From assembly GCF_013410665.1 (NCBI RefSeq), contig NZ_JACCFM010000001.1:3472001-3536000 (forward strand): a DNA stretch of 64,000 bases, given 5' to 3'. Each line of letters starts with the position of its first letter. Position 1 is the stretch's first letter. Below the pieces are notes generated by a model. That model ran no database searches and had not been told where the DNA came from. It saw only the letters and a list, made by a program, of their open reading frames with translations. This DNA is from Leifsonia psychrotolerans (lineage in GTDB: Bacteria > Actinomycetota > Actinomycetes > Actinomycetales > Microbacteriaceae). The position numbers and the translations under genes are program-made. This document shows positions 44,205-54,807 of the stretch, piece after piece.

Positions 44205-45896
44205 ATGACCGAGAACAACAGAGCAGTCGCCGTTTCGGCCGAAGTCGCAGCACTGGTCGCCGCGAAGTCTGCCGCCAAGGCGGCGAAGAAGGCCGCCGCC
44301 AAGGCCGCCGCCGAGAACGTCGCCGAGAACGCCACGAAGCCGGCCGGTGCGGCCGGTGCCACCGCCGGTGCCGCGGATGCCGCCGCCGCCGCGGACGACC
44401 TCACCGATGGCTACACCGCCGCCGAGATGAACGAGCAGAAGGCTGTGCGCCTCGCCAAGCGGGACCGCCTGAACCAGGCCGCCTCGACGCTGGGCGGTGG
44501 CGCCTACCCGGTGTCCGTTCCCGTCACCGACACCATTCCCGCCGTGCGCGCCCGCTTTTCCGACCTTGAAACGGATGCTGTCACCGGCGTTACCGTCGGC
44601 CTCGCCGGTCGTGTGGTGCACCTGCGCAACACCGGAAAGCTCTGCTTTGCCAGCCTGCAGGCCGGTGATGGCAGCCGCATCCAAGCCATGGTGTCGCTGG
44701 ACGCCGTCGGCGAGGAATCGCTCGCGGACTGGAAAGATCTCGTCGACCTCGGCGACCACCTCTTCGTCTCGGGTGAGGTCATCTCGTCGCGTCGCGGCGA
44801 ATTGTCGATCCTGGTCGCCGAGTGGCAGATTGCGACCAAGGCCCTGCTGCCCCTGCCGAACCTCCACAGCGAACTCAGCGAAGAGACTCGCGTGCGGAGC
44901 CGCTACCTCGACCTGATCGCCCGCGAGCAGGCCCGCCGCAACGTCGTCAACCGCTCGAAGACCGTCGCCAGCCTGCGCAAGACGTTCACCGATCTCGACT
45001 TTCTTGAGATCGAAACGCCCATGTTGCAGACCATGCATGGCGGGGCATCCGCTCGCCCGTTCACCACGCACAGCAACGCCTTCGACACCGAGCTATTCCT
45101 GCGCATCGCACCGGAACTCTTTCTGAAGCGTGCGGTCGTCGGCGGCATCGACCGGGTCTATGAGATCAACCGCAACTTTCGCAACGAGGGTGCAGACTCC
45201 ACGCACTCTCCCGAGTTCGCGATGCTCGAGGCTTATGAGGCCTACGGAGACTACAACTCGATCGCCGACCTCACTCAGAAGCTGATTCAGAATGCGGCAG
45301 AAGCAATTTCTGGCGGGCATGTCGTGACCTGGGCCGACGGAACCGAGTTCGACCTCGGCGGTGAGTGGGATCGAATCAGCATGTACGACAGCCTGAACGC
45401 GGCCGCCGGCACTGCCTTCACGCCCCAGACGCCGCTCGCCGAGTTGAAGGTTCTTGCCGACCGCGAAGGCATCGAGATCGACCACCCGATTCACGGCAAG
45501 TATGTCGAAGAGCTCTGGGAGCACTTCGTCAAGGGGGGCTTGCTCAAGCCCACCTTCGTTATGGACTTCCCGGTCGACACCAGCCCGCTTGTGCGCGGCC
45601 ACCGGTCGATTCCGGGCGTCGTCGAGAAGTGGGACCTCTACGTGCGCGGCTTCGAACTGGCCACCGGCTACTCTGAGCTCGTAGACCCGGTCATTCAGCG
45701 GGAGCGATTCATCGAGCAGGCCAGCCTGGCCGCAGGAGGAGATCCAGAAGCCATGCGACTTGACGAAGAGTTCTTGCGAGCGCTCGAGTACGGCATGCCG
45801 CCGTCGGGCGGAATGGGCATGGGCATCGATCGCCTGCTGATGAGCCTTTCGGGCCTCGGCATTCGCGAGACCATCCTTTTCCCGTTGGTGAAGTAG
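44205..45896 (+). CDS. lysS: Lysine--tRNA ligase (class II) with Ala/Lys-rich N-terminal extension
   Basis: 563 residues. An OB-fold anticodon-binding domain (about 110-215) precedes the class II catalytic core with motif 2 F-R-N-E-G and motif 3 G-x-G-x-G-I-D-R. About 70 residues of Ala/Lys-rich sequence stand ahead of the OB fold (K-S-A-A-K-A-A-K-K-A-A-A-K and an Ala/Gly stretch). That makes it longer than the usual 490-510. The extension may aid tRNA binding, but this is inference. A small membrane protein gene follows after two bases. Confidence 0.95.
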   Translation: MTENNRAVAVSAEVAALVAAKSAAKAAKKAAAKAAAENVAENATKPAGAAGATAGAADAAAAADDLTDGYTAAEMNEQKAVRLAKRDRLNQAASTLGGGAYPVSVPVTDTIPAVRARFSDLETDAVTGVTVGLAGRVVHLRNTGKLCFASLQAGDGSRIQAMVSLDAVGEESLADWKDLVDLGDHLFVSGEVISSRRGELSILVAEWQIATKALLPLPNLHSELSEETRVRSRYLDLIAREQARRNVVNRSKTVASLRKTFTDLDFLEIETPMLQTMHGGASARPFTTHSNAFDTELFLRIAPELFLKRAVVGGIDRVYEINRNFRNEGADSTHSPEFAMLEAYEAYGDYNSIADLTQKLIQNAAEAISGGHVVTWADGTEFDLGGEWDRISMYDSLNAAAGTAFTPQTPLAELKVLADREGIEIDHPIHGKYVEELWEHFVKGGLLKPTFVMDFPVDTSPLVRGHRSIPGVVEKWDLYVRGFELATGYSELVDPVIQRERFIEQASLAAGGDPEAMRLDEEFLRALEYGMPPSGGMGMGIDRLLMSLSGLGIRETILFPLVK

Positions 45897-45898
45897 CC

Positions 45899-46057
45899 AT
45901 GAGTTTTCTGCCGAAGGACGAACTCAACCCGAAGAAGTCGGGCGACAAAGGTGACAAGAACGGCCCGTCGAGGAATCGCATCGTGCTCTGGGTGATCATG
46001 GGCGGTGTCGGCGCGTACCTGGTGCTCTCGGGCGTGATCGGTCTGCTGACCACGTAG
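45899..46057 (+). CDS. Small membrane protein (52 aa) downstream of lysS
   Basis: ATG at 45899 lies two bases after the lysS stop and the frame ends with TAG at 46055-46057. The 52 residues have a charged N-terminus (Lys/Asp/Gly-rich) and one C-terminal helix of about 23 residues (I-V-L-W-V-I-M-G-G to G-V-I-G-L-L). Placement and composition support a real gene of unknown function, probably translated through coupling to lysS. Confidence 0.6.
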   Translation: MSFLPKDELNPKKSGDKGDKNGPSRNRIVLWVIMGGVGAYLVLSGVIGLLTT

Positions 46058-46091
46058 AGCCGCGGTTGCCGTAGCAAAAACAGGCTCCCGG

Positions 46092-46144
46092 GAACCTCCG
46101 TGGATCGGAATGAGTGTGGTAACCCATATCGATACCGGAGGTTC
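46092..46144. repeat. Inverted repeat at the left edge of the unknown-gene patch
   Basis: GAACCTCCG (46092-46100) and CGGAGGTTC (46136-46144) are perfect complements around a 35-base centre. It lies between lysS/52-aa gene and the convergent five-gene patch. It could be a terminator for both sides or an old recombination scar. Confidence 0.6.
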
Positions 46145-46157
46145 TCGCCTTATCCCC

Positions 46158-46829
46158 TCATGCCACGCTGCCATCGACACGGATCGTACCGAAGAGCGCC
46201 GCGAGATCGTCTTTCATCCCAGCAAGTCCTTCAATGTTGGTGCCAGATGCTTCAAGCATCAATACGATTCCAGATTGCTCACCAATAAACCGAATGCTGC
46301 CGAACGCAATCCCTGTCTCCAACGATCTCTCGATTGAGCCATCCGCGCCGCCCACCTCCGGATCTCCTGCGGAAAGTTCCAGATCACGAAGCGCGGGAGG
46401 AAGCTCATCGAGCAGCGTGATGCACCACGACTGAGAGAATCCGGGGATCTGCTGCTCTTCCACTCGCTGCGGTGCCTGCTCGTCGGCCCCACCGGCTGCA
46501 GACTCCACCAGGCTCAGCCCGTCGAGCATCTCGATCGGTGACGCATAGAGATGACACAGATGCATGGGTCCGCCGAAGACCGGAAAGTACCAAAAACGCG
46601 CCTGCGGGTCAGGGAGCAACGCCTCCGAATCGGCAATCGCGTGAGCCAGCTGCAGGAACTGGCCCTCAACCTCGGTCGTGACTCCTTCAATGCCTTCAAG
46701 CACGCCGACCGTGATCGCATGAGCCCACGCGTGCACATCGGGCCACTCCGCATATGGATACTCAAGCGGCACCGGAATCCACAGTTGAGGGTCGGCATCC
46801 ACGCTGAACCCAAGCTGCTCTATTTCCAT
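46158..46829 (-). CDS. Protein of unknown function (223 aa)
   Basis: An acidic, soluble protein without signal peptide or membrane helix. It contains W-I-P-V-P-L near the N-terminus and a later C-I-T-L-L-D-E-L-P. The C-terminal half is a beta-alpha pattern with F-G-S-I-R-F. I do not recognise a family. It overlaps the preceding gene by ten bases and is the last of five minus-strand genes. Both it and its partner look like variants of one fold (a 'W-x-P-V-P' or 'L-P-P-G-W' start, then a central W-Y/W-V-Y strand), but the similarity is weak. Confidence 0.7.
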   Translation of the reverse strand: MEIEQLGFSVDADPQLWIPVPLEYPYAEWPDVHAWAHAITVGVLEGIEGVTTEVEGQFLQLAHAIADSEALLPDPQARFWYFPVFGGPMHLCHLYASPIEMLDGLSLVESAAGGADEQAPQRVEEQQIPGFSQSWCITLLDELPPALRDLELSAGDPEVGGADGSIERSLETGIAFGSIRFIGEQSGIVLMLEASGTNIEGLAGMKDDLAALFGTIRVDGSVA

Positions 46830-47392
46830 CGGAATGTCTCCGCAATCGCATCAGAGAGCAGAGTGAGACTCGACAGCATCTCAGCACTCTGCTCGGAATC
46901 AAGGTGCAACACACTTGTCACAAACAACATGCCACGCTTGGGTGCCTTGCCAGGCACCGGATAGACGTGTGAGATCGTGCGCGCAGACACTTCTTCTTCG
47001 CCTTGCACGCCAGACTTCGACTCAGTCCAGCGGTATACCCAACCGTGCGGCAGTTCGAGCGCGATGAGATCGCTCCCGGCACGCTCTCTCACCTCTGCGT
47101 CGAGGGTGCGGTCTGCCCGAGCGGAAAACGGCACCGCGGCAATGCTCATCGGCATCGCGGTTTCCGCAGTCTCGTTGGGGAGATAGACCGTGACAGCCCC
47201 CATCGTTTGAAGGGCCGACCACTGCCTATTCACGAGCACTGTTACATGGGCCTCGATATCAGGCCGACTCACGTGCTGAAAACGCTTCCGTATGCTTCGG
47301 GTCAGCGCCAACCGACCGCCGTCCGTTACCGAATGCTGAGACCATCCCGGAGGCAGCAGCAGTCGAAACGTATCTGGGTTCGGAACACTCAC
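46820..47392 (-). CDS. Protein of unknown function (190 aa)
   Basis: A soluble protein without export signal. It has L-L-L-P-P-G-W-S-Q-H near the start, E-L-P-H-G-W-V-Y-R-W in the middle and a C-terminal helix with L-L-S-D-A-I-A-E-T-F. GTG at 47392 is favoured by the purine-rich AAAGGCGG just upstream; the frame is open for 54 codons more but overlaps the previous gene. No family recognised. The composition suggests an intracellular partner of the membrane proteins encoded upstream. Confidence 0.65.
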   Translation of the reverse strand: MSVPNPDTFRLLLPPGWSQHSVTDGGRLALTRSIRKRFQHVSRPDIEAHVTVLVNRQWSALQTMGAVTVYLPNETAETAMPMSIAAVPFSARADRTLDAEVRERAGSDLIALELPHGWVYRWTESKSGVQGEEEVSARTISHVYPVPGKAPKRGMLFVTSVLHLDSEQSAEMLSSLTLLSDAIAETFRWK

Positions 47393-47444
47393 GCTTCCGC
47401 CTTTCGATGGAGGGTGTCGTGCAAATTCATCGGCAGCGACTTGA

Positions 47445-48011
47445 TTAGAAGGGTTTGCGAAGATTTTCGCGCATACGACGCAGGTTCTCGTTCTGCTCTC
47501 GAATTGCGGCATTGTATTGCGGCAACAGAATCGAAAGTCGAATCCCAAGCGCAACTAGCGAAATTGCCTGTGGCGCGAGGGCAATCGATGTCCAGTGAAT
47601 GCCCGTTGCGTGCTGAATCGAATCGAAAAACGTCCCGCCCGATTCTGGATACACTTTCGCAAAGATGAGTGTCATCATCCCGAATAGCACCAACGTCACC
47701 GCGATGAGGAACATAAAATCAAGCGCTTGCGGCCAGCGCGCTGCGGGTACCAAGAGGAGAGACCCGGCCGCGGCGATCCAACACAGAGGAATAATAACCC
47801 AAGCCCGAATAGCCATCATGGGCCACGGCACTCCGTCACTCCACTCGAGTGTTCCGGCCCAGCCAATCCTTCCGCCCCCGACGACAAAAGCCACGCCATA
47901 GAGCAAGACAAGGGTGAGCATGCCAAGGGCACCCACCATGAAAACGGTTCGACCGATCATGTACTGACGCGTCGGTGGGTCCGGGGAAAAGAATGGATCA
48001 GTCTCTAGCAT
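47445..48011 (-). CDS. Membrane protein of unknown function (188 aa)
   Basis: Four hydrophobic segments (about residues 21-46, 67-90, 99-117 and 143-162) and a charged C-terminal helix. The DNA is clearly poorer in GC than its surroundings (28 G/C of 60 at 47641-47700). No family recognised. The gene stands 69 bases downstream of the 104-aa gene in the same direction. Confidence 0.7.
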   Translation of the reverse strand: MLETDPFFSPDPPTRQYMIGRTVFMVGALGMLTLVLLYGVAFVVGGGRIGWAGTLEWSDGVPWPMMAIRAWVIIPLCWIAAAGSLLLVPAARWPQALDFMFLIAVTLVLFGMMTLIFAKVYPESGGTFFDSIQHATGIHWTSIALAPQAISLVALGIRLSILLPQYNAAIREQNENLRRMRENLRKPF

Positions 48012-48080
48012 CGCCCCACCAGCCTACAGTGCACATGTATCGTATATTTTCGCGATGCTGGTCGATGTGCGGCGACCGCA

Positions 48081-48395
48081 TCAGCCAAATTTCGGCAATA
48101 CTTGCGCGTTCGAGCCCCACGTAGTTGCAGTTCCGGTCGCCCACAGGGCAATTTGTTTCGCCGTTAGCGATGCCGTCGGAGTGGCGAGTTGGACTTGCTC
48201 AGCCAGCCAAATCTTGAGTTCCCTCAGGTCGGCCTTCTCGAATCGGAGGACAACGTCATCGACCCCCTTTCCTGCGTCGCGCAAGAAGCGAGCTAGTCGC
48301 ACGGCGTCCGGACTACCTGCAGAAATGGCCTTAAATGGGTTGACGATCCACCCGGGGGCGGGTGTTGCCGTACGGGCGGCCCCCCGAGCGGTCAA
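48081..48395 (-). CDS. Small protein of unknown function (104 aa), coupled to the RDD gene
   Basis: A TTG start overlaps the RDD gene's stop by four bases (TTGA). The 104 residues are soluble, with helices around L-A-R-F-L-R-D-A-G-K-G and L-R-E-L-K-I-W-L-A-E-Q-V. The ribosome-binding site is poor. An alternative is that this is a C-terminal piece of the RDD gene displaced by a frameshift. Coding quality is fair, function unknown. Confidence 0.5.
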   Translation of the reverse strand: MTARGAARTATPAPGWIVNPFKAISAGSPDAVRLARFLRDAGKGVDDVVLRFEKADLRELKIWLAEQVQLATPTASLTAKQIALWATGTATTWGSNAQVLPKFG

Positions 48396-49267
48396 CCAGC
48401 TTGAGATGTTGCGAAACGGCCTCCAGAAGCTGCGTGCAGGTAACGTCGCTCGAACTGCGTCAGTTTTAATTCGGAAGAAGGCGGCTGCGACTGCAGCGAC
48501 GGTGCCGCAGGCACAAAAAGCCCCTCAGAGGCCGCAGTACTACCGTGAAGCGCAATTACACCGGAGCGTGAGCGGGCTGATGGAAAAAACGCAAAATTGC
48601 CACCCTCGTCGGCATTGCTGGCCAGATCTGGAAGTTCGACTGATGGCTCGATCGATTCGAAAGCAGCCGCTTTGCGTGCAAGTCGCATTGCTTTCGCATC
48701 AAATGGGTCTAACCCTCTTCGTACGTCGAGCACCCAGCACCCGACAATCTGATCGTGCCAGCCTTTTCCCAAACGTTGAGCGTCCCACAGCGGCGAAAGC
48801 AGGAAAAGGGCCGGCCCAAGAATTGGCAAGAACACGGCGGAAACTCCGATTAGAGCGCTACGCCCGACGACTCGAAAGAAGCCCGGCCGACCGAGTGACT
48901 CGGCCTTCACTACTCGAAGCCCGACGATTGCTTTGCCGACGGTGCGCCCAATTCTGCCACTCAAAATGAGCTGTACCAGGCCATAGACCAGGAGTATGGC
49001 CTGCGTCACAACGAACAACGTCAACACAAACTGAGACGCTGCGTTGGTGTCGAAGAGCTGCGGTCCATGCTCTGCCCACAATGAGCCGAGCGAAAGTGCA
49101 CCAACGACCGCAATCGCGCCCCAAATGCCGCCATCAATCGCGAATGCAAGGCTACGGCGCAGTCCGGACGCCGGGACGAGGCCTAATGCCTCAAAGTAAT
49201 GGGGATCCGCCTTGCCCCTCTGCCGGTCGAAATTACCTAGGTCGCGGGTCGCGATGCTCACTGACAC
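48392..49267 (-). CDS. RDD-family membrane protein
   Basis: 291 residues. The RDD domain (about 30-190) starts with L-R-R-S-L-A-F-A-I-D-G and has the typical late motif G-R-T-V-G-K-A-I-V-G-L-R-V-V. It includes about four helices and ends with W-H-D-Q-I-V-G. A disordered Ser/Ala-rich tail of about 100 residues follows. RDD proteins are small membrane proteins, some proposed to transport ions; the role here is unknown. It is the first gene of the five-gene patch and is divergent from the 58-aa gene upstream of cls. Confidence 0.82.
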   Translation of the reverse strand: MSVSIATRDLGNFDRQRGKADPHYFEALGLVPASGLRRSLAFAIDGGIWGAIAVVGALSLGSLWAEHGPQLFDTNAASQFVLTLFVVTQAILLVYGLVQLILSGRIGRTVGKAIVGLRVVKAESLGRPGFFRVVGRSALIGVSAVFLPILGPALFLLSPLWDAQRLGKGWHDQIVGCWVLDVRRGLDPFDAKAMRLARKAAAFESIEPSVELPDLASNADEGGNFAFFPSARSRSGVIALHGSTAASEGLFVPAAPSLQSQPPSSELKLTQFERRYLHAASGGRFATSQAG

Positions 49268-49409
49268 TCCTCACAGATTCGCCGTACTCAATTCTGGCGC
49301 TGGAAGACGTCCCTCCCCCAATCGTCTACATTAGTTCGTTGCGCCGCACGCCGGAACGGCAGCTCTCTCGCCGACGCGCCAGCAACTTTACGCGTATCCT
49401 AGGAGTGCT

Positions 49410-49586
49410 ATGGATAACTTTTGGGTAAATGCGCTGTGGTCACTCGCGCCAACCGTTCTGGTGGGACTGATCTTCTGGCTGATCATGCGCTCGATCATCC
49501 ACGCCGACCGTAACGAGCGCAGGGTCTATACCCAGATCGAAACCGAAGAACGAGCCCGTCTCGGGCTGGACAAACCGGTCGCCTAG
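49410..49586 (+). CDS. Small membrane protein (58 aa) upstream of cls
   Basis: ATG at 49410 with TAGGAG five bases before, stop TAG at 49584-49586. One transmembrane helix (about residues 13-30, T-V-L-V-G-L-I-F-W-L-I) is followed by a charged helix with R-N-E-R-R and E-T-E-E-R-A-R. It ends six bases before the cardiolipin synthase start and is probably co-transcribed. Function unknown. Confidence 0.75.
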   Translation: MDNFWVNALWSLAPTVLVGLIFWLIMRSIIHADRNERRVYTQIETEERARLGLDKPVA

Positions 49587-49592
49587 GCACTC

Positions 49593-51056
49593 ATGGGGGG
49601 CATGGATATCGCGACCGTCACCGTTCTGGTCGCCCTGGTCATCGACTTCGTCATTCGTGTCGTTGCCGTGATCGTTGTTCCGCGCAACCGGCGTCCTACG
49701 TCGGGCATGGCCTGGCTGCTGGCGATTTTCTTCATTCCCTACCTGGGGGTCTTGCTCTTTCTGCTGATCGGGTATCGCACGCTTCCGAAGAAGCGCTTGG
49801 CCATGCAGGCGGAGATCAACAAGTTCATCCTTGACAGCACTCAGGGCATGGAGCGGGTGCGCCTCGATGAGCCGTGGCCGCCATGGTTGGCCTCCGTCGT
49901 CGAACTCAACCGCAACCTGGGCGCGATGCCACTCATCGGTGACAACACGGCCACGCTGCTCGGGGATTACAACGGAACGTTCCAGGCGATGGTCGACGAC
50001 ATCGACCGCGCCGAGCGCTACGTGCACGTCGAGTTCTACATTCTGTCGCTCGACGCGACGACCGCGCCGTTCTTCGATGCCCTCGAACGCGCGGTGGCAC
50101 GCGGCGTGACGGTTCTCGTGCTGATGGATCACATCCAGTCGATGCGCAAGCCCGGCTACCGCCGAACGAAACAACGACTCACCGCCGCCGGCGTGCGCTG
50201 GGAGCTCATGCTGCCCTTGCAGCCGTTCAAGGGAAAATGGCAGCGTCCGGATCTGCGCAACCACCGCAAGCTTTTGATCGTCGACGGTTCGGTCGGGTAC
50301 ATGGGTTCACAGAACGTGATCGACCGCACATACAACGAGCGGTCGAACATCCGTCGCGGGCTCAAATGGAAAGACCTGATGACGCGGCTCGAGGGGCCGA
50401 TTGTCGCCGGGCTCGACGCAATCTTCCTCACCGATTGGTACAGCGAGACGCAGGAACTGCTCACCCGCGACCTCGTGGAGGTGACGCAGAGGCGTGTGCC
50501 GGATGCGCTGGATTGCCAGGTCGTGCCGAGCGGTCCGGGGTTCACGGGCGAGAACAATCTGCGCCTGTTTCTGGCGTTGCTCTATTACGCGCAGGAACGC
50601 ATCATCATCACGAGCCCGTATTTTGTGCCGGATGAGTCGATTCTCTACGCCATCACCACGGCGACGCAGCGCGGCATCCACGTGGAGCTGTTTGTGTCGG
50701 AGATCGGCGACCAGGCACTCGTCTACCACGCGCAACGCTCGTACTACGAGCAGTTGCTGCGCGCCGGCGTGAAGATTTACATGTACAAGGCGCCGTACAT
50801 TTTGCACGCCAAGCACTTCACGATCGACGACGACGTTGCGGTGATCGGCTCGAGCAACATGGACATGCGCTCGTTCAGCCTCAACATGGAAGTGTCGCTG
50901 ATGGTGCGCGGCGCGTCATTCGTGCAGGAATTGCGTGCGGTCGAGGACGGCTATCGGGCCGACAGTCGCGAGCTCACGCTCGACGAATGGATGAAGCAGC
51001 CGCTGCGCTCGACAATCCTCGACAACCTGGCCCGGCTGACCTCGGCCGTTCAGTAA
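49593..51056 (+). CDS. cls: Cardiolipin synthase (phospholipase D family)
   Basis: 487 residues. Two N-terminal helices (about 5-28 and 38-60) are followed by two PLD catalytic motifs H-x-K-x4-D: N-H-R-K-L-L-I-V-D-G and H-A-K-H-F-T-I-D-D-D. It joins two phosphatidylglycerol molecules into cardiolipin at the membrane. ATG at 49593 or the second ATG at 49602 are both possible; the ribosome-binding site is embedded in GGGGGG between them. Confidence 0.93.
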   Translation: MGGMDIATVTVLVALVIDFVIRVVAVIVVPRNRRPTSGMAWLLAIFFIPYLGVLLFLLIGYRTLPKKRLAMQAEINKFILDSTQGMERVRLDEPWPPWLASVVELNRNLGAMPLIGDNTATLLGDYNGTFQAMVDDIDRAERYVHVEFYILSLDATTAPFFDALERAVARGVTVLVLMDHIQSMRKPGYRRTKQRLTAAGVRWELMLPLQPFKGKWQRPDLRNHRKLLIVDGSVGYMGSQNVIDRTYNERSNIRRGLKWKDLMTRLEGPIVAGLDAIFLTDWYSETQELLTRDLVEVTQRRVPDALDCQVVPSGPGFTGENNLRLFLALLYYAQERIIITSPYFVPDESILYAITTATQRGIHVELFVSEIGDQALVYHAQRSYYEQLLRAGVKIYMYKAPYILHAKHFTIDDDVAVIGSSNMDMRSFSLNMEVSLMVRGASFVQELRAVEDGYRADSRELTLDEWMKQPLRSTILDNLARLTSAVQ

Positions 51057-51131
51057 TGCCACGAAGCTGCCAGCAGCCTGGCATGCATCGCTCACGGCGA
51101 CGGTGCTCGTCACACCACCAGCGAGCAATCG

Positions 51132-51158
51132 GGCCGGTCGCGAACCTCGCGACCGGCC
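51132..51158 (+). terminator. Hairpin downstream of cls
   Basis: 11-base perfect arms (GGCCGGTCGCG, 51132-51142; complement 51148-51158) with a five-base loop. No T run follows. It is likely a terminator, though its position before clpC also allows a regulatory role. Confidence 0.6.
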
Positions 51159-51263
51159 GCTCGTCGTCATGCTCTGGGCGAACAGAGGCATGCATCTCAG
51201 CTTCGGCTGGTTACTCTCTTTGTATCGGTGTCATCACTGCCCTGGCACCAAGGGAGCAATCAC

Positions 51264-53789
<2,526 letters not shown>

Positions 53790-53809
53790 CACCGGAACTA
53801 CGTACCACG

Positions 53810-53845
53810 AGGAAAGGCCCGGCGGATATCCGCCGGGCCTTTCCT
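53810..53845 (+). terminator. Terminator of clpC
   Basis: A perfect 36-base palindrome with 18-base arms, centred on GGATATCC and flanked by A-rich and T-rich ends. Confidence 0.85.
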
Positions 53846-54075
53846 CGGTCGAGGCGCTGCCCCGACATCCGGCACGGCCGACTGCCACTCATAACTCCTG
53901 CACATCGTGAGGTTGCCTCTGCGGTGCCACAGAATATCGGGGTTCGTCCAGGCCTCCCTCCGAGACCGCAGGACTTATGCGCGGGGCGCAGCGGACAGTG
54001 GGAAGATCCTAGACTGGGAGGCTCACGAGCCCCGGGCATGGACCGGGGCCAGAACGCACAGAAAGGCGGACGGGA

Positions 54076-54588
54076 ATGAACGAGCAGAGGTTCTCGGTTC
54101 GCCGCGCACGGACCAGCGACGTGCCCGCGATCAAGGCGCTCGTGGAGCCGCTCGTCCAAGAGCGCATTCTTCTGGGCAAGGACATGGTCGTCTTCTACGA
54201 GGCTGTCCAAGAGTTTCGGGTTGCGGAGGACGACGAGGGCCGTCTGGTGGGCTGCGGCGCGCTCCACGTGATGTGGGAAGACCTGGCCGAGGTGCGTACC
54301 CTCGCCGTGGACGGCGAGTGGCTGGGCCGCGGCGTGGGCCATACGCTGCTCGATCGGCTTGAAGTGGATGCCCGTGAGCTCGGCCTGAGCCGGCTGTTCT
54401 GTCTGACCTTTGAGGTGTCGTTCTTCAGCCGCCACGGCTTTGTGGACATGGGCACCGAAACGGTCGATCCGTCGGTCTATGCCGAACTGGTTCGGTCGCC
54501 CGACGAAGGCGTTGCAGAGTTCCTTGATCTTGCCCGAGTGAAGCCGAACACTCTCGGCAACACCCGCATGGTCAAGCGTCTCGTCTAG
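54076..54588 (+). CDS. argA: Amino-acid N-acetyltransferase (GNAT)
   Basis: 170 residues of the short ArgA class known from mycobacteria (Rv2747-like), a GNAT fold without the kinase-like domain. Landmarks: R-R-A-R-T-S-D-V near the start, V-R-T-L-A-V-D-G-E-W-L-G-R-G-V-G-H (acetyl-CoA loop, about 80-90) and F-F-S-R-H-G-F. It would acetylate glutamate in arginine synthesis. Isolated from other arg genes here. Confidence 0.85.
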   Translation: MNEQRFSVRRARTSDVPAIKALVEPLVQERILLGKDMVVFYEAVQEFRVAEDDEGRLVGCGALHVMWEDLAEVRTLAVDGEWLGRGVGHTLLDRLEVDARELGLSRLFCLTFEVSFFSRHGFVDMGTETVDPSVYAELVRSPDEGVAEFLDLARVKPNTLGNTRMVKRLV

Positions 54589-54718
54589 AGCGACTCGTGC
54601 GTTGCGCAGGTGCGCGCCGGCGCTGCCCCGCGGACAGGGGGCACAGAATAGCCGATTGAGGCGCGCTCATGGGGAGGAATTTGAGAGACCCTCATGCGCA
54701 TACGTGCAGATCCCTCAT

Positions 54719-54740
54719 GTTCTTCGAGTGTTCATTCCAT
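54719..54740 (+). promoter_or_regulatory. Possible PHO box upstream of the nuclease/nucleotidase
   Basis: Two adjacent 11-base units begin GTTCTTC (54719) and GTTCATT (54730), the spacing and core of actinobacterial PhoP boxes. A weak -10-like TAGGCT follows at about 54759. A CTCATG hexamer occurs three times just upstream (54666, 54691, 54714). The match is partial. Confidence 0.35.
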
Positions 54741-54807
54741 CAGCCCCAGTGGTCTGGATAGGCTCCCTAAATTGCCATCAATGTCGATCGTCAATCACAG
54801 GAGAACA

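Noticed and set aside
51132..51158. ClgR operator before clpC
   Set aside because: The CGC/GCG spacing is seven bases instead of the five expected, so I treat it as the cls terminator.
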